Origin: Phosphoribacter sp035448065
Lineage (GTDB): Bacteria > Actinomycetota > Actinomycetes > Actinomycetales > Dermatophilaceae
Length of the DNA: 18,059 nucleotides
Direction of reading: 5' to 3'
Assembly: GCA_035448065.1 (NCBI GenBank)
Contig: DAOTIG010000063.1
Location: 1-18,059 of the forward strand
Part shown: one piece after another, positions 7,387 to 14,473 of the stretch
Position numbering within the stretch: the first letter of the stretch is position 1
Layout: every line of letters begins with the position of its first letter
Notes under the pieces: generated by a model
Told to the model about the DNA's origin: nothing
Database searches by the model: none
What the model saw: the letters and a program-made list of their open reading frames with translations, nothing else
Translations under genes and position numbers: made by a program

Positions 7387-7934
7387 TCAGCGCGACGCAA
7401 ACTCGGCGTGAGGAACACGACAGGTGAGTGGAATGTCGTCCGGCTCGAGCACGGCCATCTCGGAGGGCACCCTGGTGAGCCGACAACCCCTCGCCACGTA
7501 GAAGTCCACGGTCCTGGCGGAGGGGGCCGAGGACACGAAGAGGCCCCGCGCGCCGCGACGGGCAGCCTCCGCCGCGCATCTCTCGAACAGCCGGGTGCCC
7601 AGCCCCTGCCCACGATGGCTGTCGCTGACGTGCAGCCAGGTCAGCTGAAGCAGGTCAGCGTGTGGTCCGAGGAAGGTCTCGCCGAGGAAGACGGCGCCCA
7701 CGAGGGTGGCACCGTCGAAGGCGCCCCAGCACCATCCGCCGCGCGCATGGGACTCGGAAAGGAGTGGCCCTGCTCGGATTGTTCGCCGGGCGCCCACCCC
7801 TGCGCATCGAAGGGTGCGTGCTCGCGAACGAGGTCTCCCCCGACGACTCGATAGACATCGACGATGCGCTCACTGCGGTCGATGGTCCACAGCAGGTCGA
7901 GCTCGTCGCGCTGCAGCTCTCGCTCCATCACCAT
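7387..7934 (-). pseudogene. GNAT-family N-acetyltransferase broken by one frameshift
   Basis: The N-terminal frame from the ATG at 7934 reads RDELDLLWTIDRSERI, then VYRVVGGDLV and FDAQGWAPGEQSEQ. The C-terminal frame then gives GPLLSESHARGGWCWGAFDG, LHVSDSHRGQGLGTRLFE and SARTVDFYVARGCRL up to the stop at 7387. Joined, this is a normal GNAT protein of about 180 residues. The acetyl-CoA loop is R-G-Q-G-L-G. One added base in the CCC/GGG run at 7768-7770 restores the frame. The substrate is unknown. AGAGG lies 7 nt before ATG 7934, and GGGAG lies 7 nt before the second ATG at 7928. The second ATG overlaps the stop of the small ORF upstream as ATGA. The break could be a base-calling error or real. 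Confidence 0.7.
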
Positions 7935-8095
7935 GCTCCCGCCTCTCTTCCCCGCACCGGCAGGACGGCGTCCCGCCGCGCAGGATCAGGCCTGGCCATC
8001 GGCGACATCTCCTTGCTGCGTTGCTCCGCGGTCGGGAGGTCTCCCACCACATTTCCATAGTCGGCGGTTGTCAGGCTCATCTCTGTTTGACTCAT
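7928..8095 (-). CDS. small ORF, 55 residues, between the ATPase and GNAT genes
   Basis: The ATG at 8095 lies 9 nt after the ATPase stop. The ORF ends in a TGA (7928-7930) that overlaps the second ATG of the GNAT gene. The product begins MSQTEMSLTTADYGNVVGDL and becomes Arg/Pro-rich towards the C-terminus. I recognise no family, and it has no membrane segment or cysteine motif. Only a weak GGG precedes the start. Placement fits a translationally coupled operon of ATPase, small ORF and GNAT. It could equally be a leader peptide or a chance reading frame in a leader. Confidence 0.35.
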   Translation of the reverse strand: MSQTEMSLTTADYGNVVGDLPTAEQRSKEMSPMARPDPARRDAVLPVRGREAGAW

Positions 8096-8104
8096 ACTCG
8101 CCCG

Positions 8105-9391
8105 TCAGTCGGGGTGGGCACGCAGGTAGCGGCCGAAGTGGGGGACGGTGAAGGCGATCCGGCCGCGCTCGCCGGAGTAGATGAGGCCCTTCTTCAGCAG
8201 CGCGTCGCGGGCCGGGGACAGCGACTGGGGCCGCTTGCCAAGCAGCTGGGCGATGTCGGCGGTGGCGACCGAGTCGAGCTCAACGCTCACCCCCGAGGGG
8301 TATGCCGCGCCGCCGGACTCCCCGTCCGACTCCCCCGGCGGGTGGGCGAAGGCAGCCTCGGCCATCGCCCGCAGATAGTCGCGCTCGGCGGGAGTCGCTC
8401 TCTCGTAACGGGATCCGAAGAACCCGACGGCCAGCTCGGACTCCGCCTCGGGCGCTCCGACGGCCACGTCAGCGGGCGAGATCTCCGGACCGACCGCGAC
8501 GTCCCACACCGCCTTGCCGTAGGCCTGGACGAAGTACGGATAGCCGGCGGTCGCGGCATACATCGCCTCGAGTGCCTCGCTCGACCACCTGGCGCCCTCC
8601 TCCCCCGCCGGTGCGGTGAGCGCGAGGTCGGCGGCGGTGCGGTCGAGCCGGTCGATCCGCGAGTAGCGGAAGAGTCTCTCGGAGTAGGACTTCGACGCCG
8701 ACAGGACGGCCGGCAGGTGCGGCAGGCCGGCCCCGACGATCACGACCGGCAGCCCGGACTGGGAGATCTCGTGCACCGCCGCACACAGCGCGGAGACGTC
8801 GGCCGGCCCGAGGTCCTGCATCTCGTCGACGAAGATCGCGATGCCGCTGCCCCGATCGCCGGCGAGGCCGCCGATGTCGGTGAGCAGCTCGACGAGGTCG
8901 ATCTCGATGTCGCCCGAGTCGGCGCGCCCGGTCACCATCGGCACGTCAATGCCGACGCTCCAGCGGTCCCGCAGTGCCGGGGCGCCGGCCCGGCGGCCGG
9001 GGGCGGTTGCCCCGCCCGCCGATCGGTCGTCCCGCTGGGCGAAGGCCTTGACGACGCCGAGCACCTGGGCCACCTCGTCGGGCTTCGGGTGACCGAGCTC
9101 GCGCACCGCCATGTGCAGCGCTGAGGCCAGCGGCCGACGCAGCGGCTGGTCCGGTCGCGCCTCGAGCTTGCCGGTGCCCCAACCAGATCGGACCGCTGCC
9201 GAGCGAAGCGCGTTGAGCAGCACGGTCTTTCCGACCCCGCGCAGCCCGGTCAGCACGACCGAGCGCTCGGGCCGCCCGCGCGCCACCCGCTCGAGGGTCA
9301 CCTCGAAGGCGTGCAGCTGCTCGTCACGGCCGGCCAGCTCGGGCGGGCGCTGCCCGGCGCCAGGCGCATAGGGGTTCCGGATCGGGTCCAC
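8105..9391 (-). CDS. AAA ATPase (ORC/Cdc6-like, AAA_16 type) with C-terminal winged helix
   Basis: The 428-residue protein starts with an ELAGRDEQL motif, as ORC/Cdc6-like and AAA_16 ATPases do. Walker A is GLRGVGKT (49-56) and Walker B is IAIFVDEMQDL with Asp189/Glu190. A sensor-2-like AGYPYFVQAYG lies further on. The C-terminus has a winged-helix segment (TADIAQLLGKRPQSLSPARD, then KKGLIYSGERGRIAFTVP). No signal peptide or membrane segment is present. Proteins of this type bind ATP and probably DNA; their role in actinobacteria is not settled. The GTG at 9391 has no Shine-Dalgarno site and lies 6 nt after a TACAGT box, so the mRNA is probably leaderless. An 11-bp inverted repeat overlaps this promoter. 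Confidence 0.85.
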   Translation of the reverse strand: MDPIRNPYAPGAGQRPPELAGRDEQLHAFEVTLERVARGRPERSVVLTGLRGVGKTVLLNALRSAAVRSGWGTGKLEARPDQPLRRPLASALHMAVRELGHPKPDEVAQVLGVVKAFAQRDDRSAGGATAPGRRAGAPALRDRWSVGIDVPMVTGRADSGDIEIDLVELLTDIGGLAGDRGSGIAIFVDEMQDLGPADVSALCAAVHEISQSGLPVVIVGAGLPHLPAVLSASKSYSERLFRYSRIDRLDRTAADLALTAPAGEEGARWSSEALEAMYAATAGYPYFVQAYGKAVWDVAVGPEISPADVAVGAPEAESELAVGFFGSRYERATPAERDYLRAMAEAAFAHPPGESDGESGGAAYPSGVSVELDSVATADIAQLLGKRPQSLSPARDALLKKGLIYSGERGRIAFTVPHFGRYLRAHPD

Positions 9392-9397
9392 GATCGC

Positions 9398-9403
9398 ACT
9401 GTA
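9398..9403 (-). promoter_or_regulatory. -10 box for a leaderless ATPase transcript
   Basis: TACAGT on the minus strand ends 6 nt before the GTG at 9391. No clear -35 box is visible 16-18 nt upstream. The box overlaps the left arm of the inverted repeat at 9399-9442. Confidence 0.4.
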
Positions 9404-9442
9404 TGCCGCTGTCTAGCGCGAACCCGATATTGCGGCATACAG
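9399..9442. repeat. 11-bp inverted repeat built from two CGGCATAC motifs
   Basis: CTGTATGCCGC (9399-9409) and GCGGCATACAG (9432-9442) are exact reverse complements separated by 22 nt. Each arm contains one copy of the window's over-represented octamer. The arms flank the upstream region of the ATPase gene and overlap its -10 box. It may be an operator, or simply an inverted pair of the dispersed motif. Confidence 0.6.
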
Positions 9443-9488
9443 GGCAAGCGTGTGTCGCGCGCGGAGCAGGCCCCGGCGGCGTGTTGCG

Positions 9489-9590
9489 CCCGGACTAACC
9501 GCCTACCTGGGCACTTTTCCAGCGCCCTCGGCGTGTCGCCGGGAATCGCCGGTGTGTCGCGCACGGAGGCCCGGGGAGGCGCTTACTCCG
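9489..9590. repeat. palindromic intergenic element, copy 1
   Basis: This ~102-bp unit is repeated 112 bp further right with 12 differences counted by eye. Its ends form an imperfect inverted repeat: CGGACTAACCGCCT (9491-9504) against AGGCGCTTACTCCG (9577-9590), with two mismatches. The interior carries GTGTCGCGCACGG at 9554. A degenerate half copy lies to the left (GTGTCGCGCGCGG at 9452). No ORF of interest is present. Confidence 0.7.
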
Positions 9591-9598
9591 AGGAACCA

Positions 9599-9706
9599 CC
9601 CCCGGACTAACCGCCTACCTGGGCACCTTTCCAGCTCCCCCGGCGTGTCGCGGCCTCTGGCCGGCGTGTCGCGCACGGAGGCCCGGGGAGGCGGTTAGTC
9701 CGGGGG
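9599..9706. repeat. palindromic intergenic element, copy 2 with perfect 18-bp ends
   Basis: CCCCCGGACTAACCGCCT (9599-9616) and its exact complement (9689-9706) enclose 72 bp. The inner sequence has a small hairpin (CGGCC-TCT-GGCCG) and the shared GTGTCGCGCACGG at 9666. The first 26 bp after position 9601 are identical to copy 1 from 9489. Such paired palindromes resemble REP/BIME-like or miniature-element repeats. The unit lies upstream of the kinase gene, ending about 100 nt before its ATG. Confidence 0.75.
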
Positions 9707-9806
9707 AAGGAGGCGCGCGGCATACCGGACGATTCCGTCACTCCCTTACGATGACGACCGGGCGCCCGTGACGACGGGCGTGATCCTGGCCAGAAGGGGG
9801 CTGCCG

Positions 9807-11537
9807 ATGTCGGAGGGCGGTGCGCCCGACACGGTCTGGGGGCCGCACCGGGCCGGCTCCGACCCGGTCGAGACGGTGCCCGGCTTCGCCGACCTGCACG
9901 AGGTGGCCCGCGGGGGCGACTCCATCGTCTACCGCGCCCGCCAGGTCGCTCTCGGCCGCGACGTCGCCCTCAAGGTGCTGCTCGTCGACGATCCCGAGAC
10001 CCGGCACCGCTTCCGCCGCGAGCTCGACCTCACCATCCAGCTCGGCCGGCAACACCCCAACATCGTCACGGTCCTCGACACCGCGATCACCGACTCCGGC
10101 CGCCCGTGCATCGTCATGGACTACTTCGAGCGCGGCTCGATCGACGACCGGCTGCGCACCGAGGGCCCCCTGCCCGTCGCCGACGTCGTCGCCGTCGGCC
10201 TGGTGCTCGCCGACGCCCTCGACTTCGCCCACGCCCAAGGCGTGCTGCACCGCGACGTCAAGCCCCAGAACGTCCTCGTCCTGCCGACGAGCTACGTCCT
10301 GGCCGACTTCGGCATCGCCCGCCTCGCCGACTCCGCGCACACCGCCTCGGCCGAGCGCTTCTCCTACCGGCACGCCTCCCCGCAGGTCCTCGACGGCCTG
10401 CCCGCCGACGTCACCGACGACGTCTGGTCGCTCGGCTCGACCCTGTTCACCCTGCTCGACGGACGGCCGCCCTTCGCCAGCGACGACCCCGCCGACGACA
10501 CCCCGCTCGCCTACCTGCGCCGCGTTCGCACCCAGCAGCCCCGCGCGCTCAGACGCCCCGACCTGCCGCCGACGCTCGTCCGGGTGGTGCAGCGCTGCCT
10601 GGCCAAGGAGCGCGCCGACCGCTATCCCGACGCGGCCTCCGTGCGCGCCGATCTGCGCCAGGCCCACGACGAGGTCGAGCAGTGGGCGCCCCACGCCTCC
10701 GAGCCGGCCGGCGACTTCGCGCACAGCCCGTTCGCCCAGCCGGCGCCGGCATCGGCGACGTCAGACCCGGCAGCGCCACAACCATCAGCACCGACAGCTC
10801 GCGGCGAGGACGCCTGGGCGCCGCGGCATACCGAGGCATCGGCGCCGGCCGAGTCAGCACCACCAGCCGGTATGCCGACCGCGGCGCCGGTCGCGCACGA
10901 GCCGGGACGCACATCGTCGACGACCGCCCCGGTCGGTCCTCGCGGGCATGCCCTCTCGGCGCTCGAGCACCACCCGCGGGCCGCCAGCGAGCCGGACCGC
11001 TCCCCCACCGAGCGGGCACCGGTTGCCGGCCCGTCGGTCATCGGCCCGGAGACCACCGATCCCCCGACCGACCGCCGCCGCCTCATCCGCCGGCTGCTCA
11101 TCGTCGGCGCGGTCATGGTGCTCGTTGGTGGCCTGGCCGGCGCCATCTTCACCCTCCGCTCACGCACTCCGGTGGCCCAACCGACCCGGACGCCGACCTC
11201 CACGGCCGCTCAGGTGCCCACCGTGAGCACCGCCGTGACCGGAGCAACGTCGATGCCGCCGATCGCCGATCCCGAGCTCACCTCGACGATCATCGACCTG
11301 CGCGCCACCGGCACCGGCTTCTACCTGCAGTGGAGCGACCCGAGTGGCGGCAATGCCCTACCTGCGCTGATGGAGTACCGCGGCGGCGGGGCCCCGTCGC
11401 TCGTCGTGAAGTTCACGCCGGGCGTGACGACCCACACGCTCGACGTGGCCCCCGGCTCCGGGCAGCACTGCTACTCGATCGCCATGTTCGTCAGCGGCCG
11501 GCAGGCCATCGGGCCGATGCGCTGCGCGACGATCTGA
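9807..11537 (+). CDS. transmembrane Ser/Thr protein kinase (PknB-like) with beta-sandwich exodomain
   Basis: The protein has 576 residues from the ATG at 9807, which has AGAAGGGG about 7 nt upstream. An in-frame GTG at 9768 lacks such a site. Residues about 25-290 form the kinase domain: glycine loop RGGDSIVYRA, Lys56 in VALKVLL, HRDVKPQN (148-150 HRD), DFG at 167-169, and VWSLGSTLFTLLDGRPPF. The APE motif reads SPQ, with Gln193 for Glu. A Pro/Ala/Thr-rich linker of about 130 residues leads to a membrane helix at about 430-450 (LIVGAVMVLVGGLAGAIF). A C-terminal exodomain of about 110 residues is beta-rich and Fn3-like (FYLQWSDPSGGNALP, two Cys). It should sense the wall or surface and phosphorylate cytosolic targets. 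Context suggests the envelope operon on its right. Confidence 0.92.
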   Translation: MSEGGAPDTVWGPHRAGSDPVETVPGFADLHEVARGGDSIVYRARQVALGRDVALKVLLVDDPETRHRFRRELDLTIQLGRQHPNIVTVLDTAITDSGRPCIVMDYFERGSIDDRLRTEGPLPVADVVAVGLVLADALDFAHAQGVLHRDVKPQNVLVLPTSYVLADFGIARLADSAHTASAERFSYRHASPQVLDGLPADVTDDVWSLGSTLFTLLDGRPPFASDDPADDTPLAYLRRVRTQQPRALRRPDLPPTLVRVVQRCLAKERADRYPDAASVRADLRQAHDEVEQWAPHASEPAGDFAHSPFAQPAPASATSDPAAPQPSAPTARGEDAWAPRHTEASAPAESAPPAGMPTAAPVAHEPGRTSSTTAPVGPRGHALSALEHHPRAASEPDRSPTERAPVAGPSVIGPETTDPPTDRRRLIRRLLIVGAVMVLVGGLAGAIFTLRSRTPVAQPTRTPTSTAAQVPTVSTAVTGATSMPPIADPELTSTIIDLRATGTGFYLQWSDPSGGNALPALMEYRGGGAPSLVVKFTPGVTTHTLDVAPGSGQHCYSIAMFVSGRQAIGPMRCATI

Positions 11538-11544
11538 GCTCCGC

Positions 11545-11570
11545 CGCCGACGACGCCCGCAGCGTCGGCG
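11545..11570. terminator. hairpin between convergent kinase and Fn3 genes
   Basis: CGCCGACG (11545-11552) and CGTCGGCG (11563-11570) are exact complements. A nested alternative stem, CGACGC/GCGTCG with a CCGCA loop, also fits. It fills the 38-bp gap between two convergent stops and could act for both strands, although no T tract is present. Confidence 0.5.
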
Positions 11571-11575
11571 TCAGC

Positions 11576-14395
11576 TCACGGAATCAGGCACTGCTGCGGG
11601 CCGGGGCAGGCCGGCATGACCGGGTCGGGCCCGACCGGCACCGGGTCGACGTTCGGCGGAGGCGGCGTCGTCGGGGCCACCGGGGCCGGAGCCACCGGCA
11701 CCGGGTCGACCGGCGCCGGGTCGACCGGCCCTGGGCCGACGACGAACTCCGAGGCCCAGGTCTCCGTGAACGAGTACTTCGCCGACGTCGATGACAGCGC
11801 TCCGTCGGTCACCGTGACCGACACGGTCACAGTGGTCGAGGCCGGCTTGGGGCTGGCGCGCCGCGCGGTCACCGTCACCGAGCTCGCCGAGCACGGGACG
11901 CTCACCGGCCCGGTGATGCCCGTGCCGCTCACCGTGCACGTGCCGTTGAAGGCCTGCCATGCGGCGTTGCCCAAGGTGAGGGTGACCGGCCGCGACAGCT
12001 CGGCGGGGTCGGTGGGGTCCCCACCGGACGTGTGGCCGGTGATGACGACCTGCCCCACGGGCGGCAGCGGCAGCGGCCGGCTGGGGATGGTGACCACGGC
12101 GCTCGCCGCCGGGCCGTCGCCCGCAGCGTTGCGCGCGGTGACGCTCGCCGTCACCTGGCTGACATCGCGGCAGGACTGCTGCTGGCAGGTGTAGCGGACC
12201 GTCGTGCCGGTCGAGGTCGGACCCACGGAGACCTCGGCCGATCCGCTCGGCGTCGCCAACCGGACGAGGTATGCCGTGACGGCGCTGCCGTTGTCGGCCG
12301 CCGCGGTCCAGTTGACGATGACGACGACGCTGTTCGGGTCGGCCGGGCCGGAGTCGACCGCCCGCATGCCGCCGGGCTGGCCCGGGCGACCGTAGGGCAC
12401 GACCGTTGCCGGGGCGCTGATCAGCGTGGCATTGCCGAACTCGGCGGTCACGTCGACCTGGGTCGACTGACCCAGTGGGAGGCCGGTGAGGACCGCACTG
12501 CGTGATCCGGCGGGGAGGGTGGTGGAGACCATCGTGCCGACCCCGCGGACGGCGAAGGTCGTCGGCTCGGCCCCGGTGAGCTCCCAGGTGACGAGGACGG
12601 TGCCGTCGGCCCGGGCGGTGGCGATCACTCGGAACGGTGCGTTCTGCGTGGGGTCCATCGGCGCCGCCGGCGGCGGCAGCGCGGGGGCCGTCGTCTCCGG
12701 CGGGGCGGGTGGCGCCGGGGGCGCCGGGGGCGCGGCCGGTGGCGCGGGTGGCGCGGCCGGGCCGAAGTCCGCCGTCGGCTGGGTCGTCACCGGCGCAGCT
12801 GGCGGAGCAGCCGGCGGCACCGCGGCCGCGCTGCTCGGCACCTGAGTCGACACGGGTTGGCTAGGTGCGGCGGCGCTGGTGGCCGGGGCTGCACTGGTCG
12901 GCACAGCCGGCGTGGTCGTGGGAGCGGCGCTGGTCGGGGCAGGGGGCAGCGCAGGCTGCGACGTCGGCACGTTGGGCGTCGTCGAGACCGGGGGACTGGC
13001 CGAGGCGCTCGGTGTCGGCGGCACGCTCACCGGCGGCTCCGGTGCCTTGGGCGCCTCGGTCTTCGGGGGCTGGCTGGGCCGCGGCGGGTCGCTCGGCTTG
13101 GGGTTCTGCTTCGGCTGCTCCGGCCCGCGCTGATCGCCGTTCTTCTTGCCGTCGTTGGCGCTCTTGTCGTCCTTGCGGTCCTTCTCGGCCTGCTGCGCCG
13201 GGGAGACGATCGGGCTGGCGGTCTCGCCGCCGGCCGTCCGCACCGGTCGCGCCTGCTGGCTCGGGTCGACCCGGGTGAAGGTCCTCGTCGAGCCGTCGGC
13301 GTTGACCTGCACGCCCGTGGTCGCGCCAGGCACGTTGACAAGGAGCCGGCCGTCGTCGATGACGAGCTGTGGCGCGTCACCGTCGGCGGGCAGGCTGATC
13401 GGCGGGCCGACCTGCTGGCCGTCCGGCCCGAGGCGCAGCACCTTGTGCGAGTCGCCGCACGGCACGTAGACGATGCCGTGGAAGACGGCGGGGCGGCCCG
13501 GGTCCTTGCAGTTCATCGTGCCGACCGGGGCCTCGGTCATCTGCCGGGGGCCGGCGATGACGACGGTCTGGGTCTCCTTCACCGACACGGGCACGACGGT
13601 GTCCGGGCTCGACTCGGCCGGCAGCACCTCTCCCTGCAGCTTCGGGGCGAGCGCCCCGATGGGGTGCGGGGTGCCGACCTGCACGACATAGCCGTTCGCC
13701 GGGGACAGCACGGTGACGCCCTGGTCGTGGGGGACGAGGCGCGAGCCCTGGCCGACACCGGGCGGGTGCTCGACCGGGCTGGGCTCGAAGAGCAGCGACG
13801 ACGCCGACCACTTCAGCGGGCTGACCGACCCGTCGTCGCCGAGCGCCCAGATGACGCCCTTGCCGTCGACGACCGCATCGGTGAGGCCGGCCGGCGCCTG
13901 CCACATCCGGCCCTGCACCTCGAGGCTGGCCGGGTTGACGTTGGCGATCGTCCTGGTCTGCCGGTCGACGACGAACAGCGACGTGCCACTGCTGAGCACG
14001 GTGGTCGCGTCGCCCTTGCTGTAGGCGCGGCGCCCGCTCGCGACGAGCGAGGCCAGGTCGATCGAGGTCACCACGCCGGTGGCCCGGTTGGTGACGATGA
14101 CCCGGTCGGCGCTCTGCGCGAGGTCGAGCTGCTGGCCCGGGGTGGCGACCGAGCGGCGGGTCTCGGGCTGCCCGGTTGCCGGGTTGACCTGCAGGATCTC
14201 GCCGGTCGTGGAGTCCGACAGCCAGGTGAGACCGTCGCCGACCTGGACCTGCGCGCTGGCCACCCCGGTGCCGAGCAGCAGACCACCGACGAGCGCCGCG
14301 CCGGCGACGACCGCCGTGAGCTCGGCCGCCCCCTTGCTCGAGCGACGCCGCCCGAGCTCAAGCACGCGTCGCACACCCCTGCCCGCCGCGGTCAT
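11576..14395 (-). CDS. secreted or membrane-anchored beta-propeller and fibronectin type III surface protein
   Basis: The protein has 939 residues. A hydrophobic signal or anchor lies at about 26-48 (AVVAGAALVGGLLLGTGVAS), with a possible ASA-Q cleavage site. Residues about 50-390 show YVTN/beta-propeller-like repeats (TTGEILQVNPATGQPE, then NVNPASLEVQGRMW). Residues about 402-580 are a charged then Pro/Ala/Thr-rich linker of wall-spanning type. Two Fn3 domains follow (about 580-665 and 672-775), then another beta-sandwich with a Cys pair. The tail is built from PVDP/PVAP repeats. GGGAGG lies 6 nt before the ATG at 14395. The gene is last in the DUF58-transglutaminase chain, 78 nt after the transglutaminase stop. 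Proteins like this commonly sit beside MoxR, DUF58 and transglutaminase genes in actinobacteria. An adhesive or scaffolding role on the surface is inferred. Confidence 0.88.
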   Translation of the reverse strand: MTAAGRGVRRVLELGRRRSSKGAAELTAVVAGAALVGGLLLGTGVASAQVQVGDGLTWLSDSTTGEILQVNPATGQPETRRSVATPGQQLDLAQSADRVIVTNRATGVVTSIDLASLVASGRRAYSKGDATTVLSSGTSLFVVDRQTRTIANVNPASLEVQGRMWQAPAGLTDAVVDGKGVIWALGDDGSVSPLKWSASSLLFEPSPVEHPPGVGQGSRLVPHDQGVTVLSPANGYVVQVGTPHPIGALAPKLQGEVLPAESSPDTVVPVSVKETQTVVIAGPRQMTEAPVGTMNCKDPGRPAVFHGIVYVPCGDSHKVLRLGPDGQQVGPPISLPADGDAPQLVIDDGRLLVNVPGATTGVQVNADGSTRTFTRVDPSQQARPVRTAGGETASPIVSPAQQAEKDRKDDKSANDGKKNGDQRGPEQPKQNPKPSDPPRPSQPPKTEAPKAPEPPVSVPPTPSASASPPVSTTPNVPTSQPALPPAPTSAAPTTTPAVPTSAAPATSAAAPSQPVSTQVPSSAAAVPPAAPPAAPVTTQPTADFGPAAPPAPPAAPPAPPAPPAPPETTAPALPPPAAPMDPTQNAPFRVIATARADGTVLVTWELTGAEPTTFAVRGVGTMVSTTLPAGSRSAVLTGLPLGQSTQVDVTAEFGNATLISAPATVVPYGRPGQPGGMRAVDSGPADPNSVVVIVNWTAAADNGSAVTAYLVRLATPSGSAEVSVGPTSTGTTVRYTCQQQSCRDVSQVTASVTARNAAGDGPAASAVVTIPSRPLPLPPVGQVVITGHTSGGDPTDPAELSRPVTLTLGNAAWQAFNGTCTVSGTGITGPVSVPCSASSVTVTARRASPKPASTTVTVSVTVTDGALSSTSAKYSFTETWASEFVVGPGPVDPAPVDPVPVAPAPVAPTTPPPPNVDPVPVGPDPVMPACPGPQQCLIP

Positions 14396-14473
14396 CCCTC
14401 GCCTCCCTGCCCTGTGCCTGCCGTCGCCCGACGGCCTGCCTGCCCGAACCGATCATCCTGCCGAACCGCCAGC

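Noticed and set aside
11660..11740. Repeated CCGGGTCGAC-type units
   Set aside because: They encode the PVDP/PVAP tail of the Fn3 protein; this is a protein-level repeat, not a mobile or regulatory one.
12661..12830. GGCGC-rich low-complexity repeats
   Set aside because: They encode the Pro/Ala linker of the Fn3 protein in frame and are explained by that composition; they are not an independent DNA repeat.
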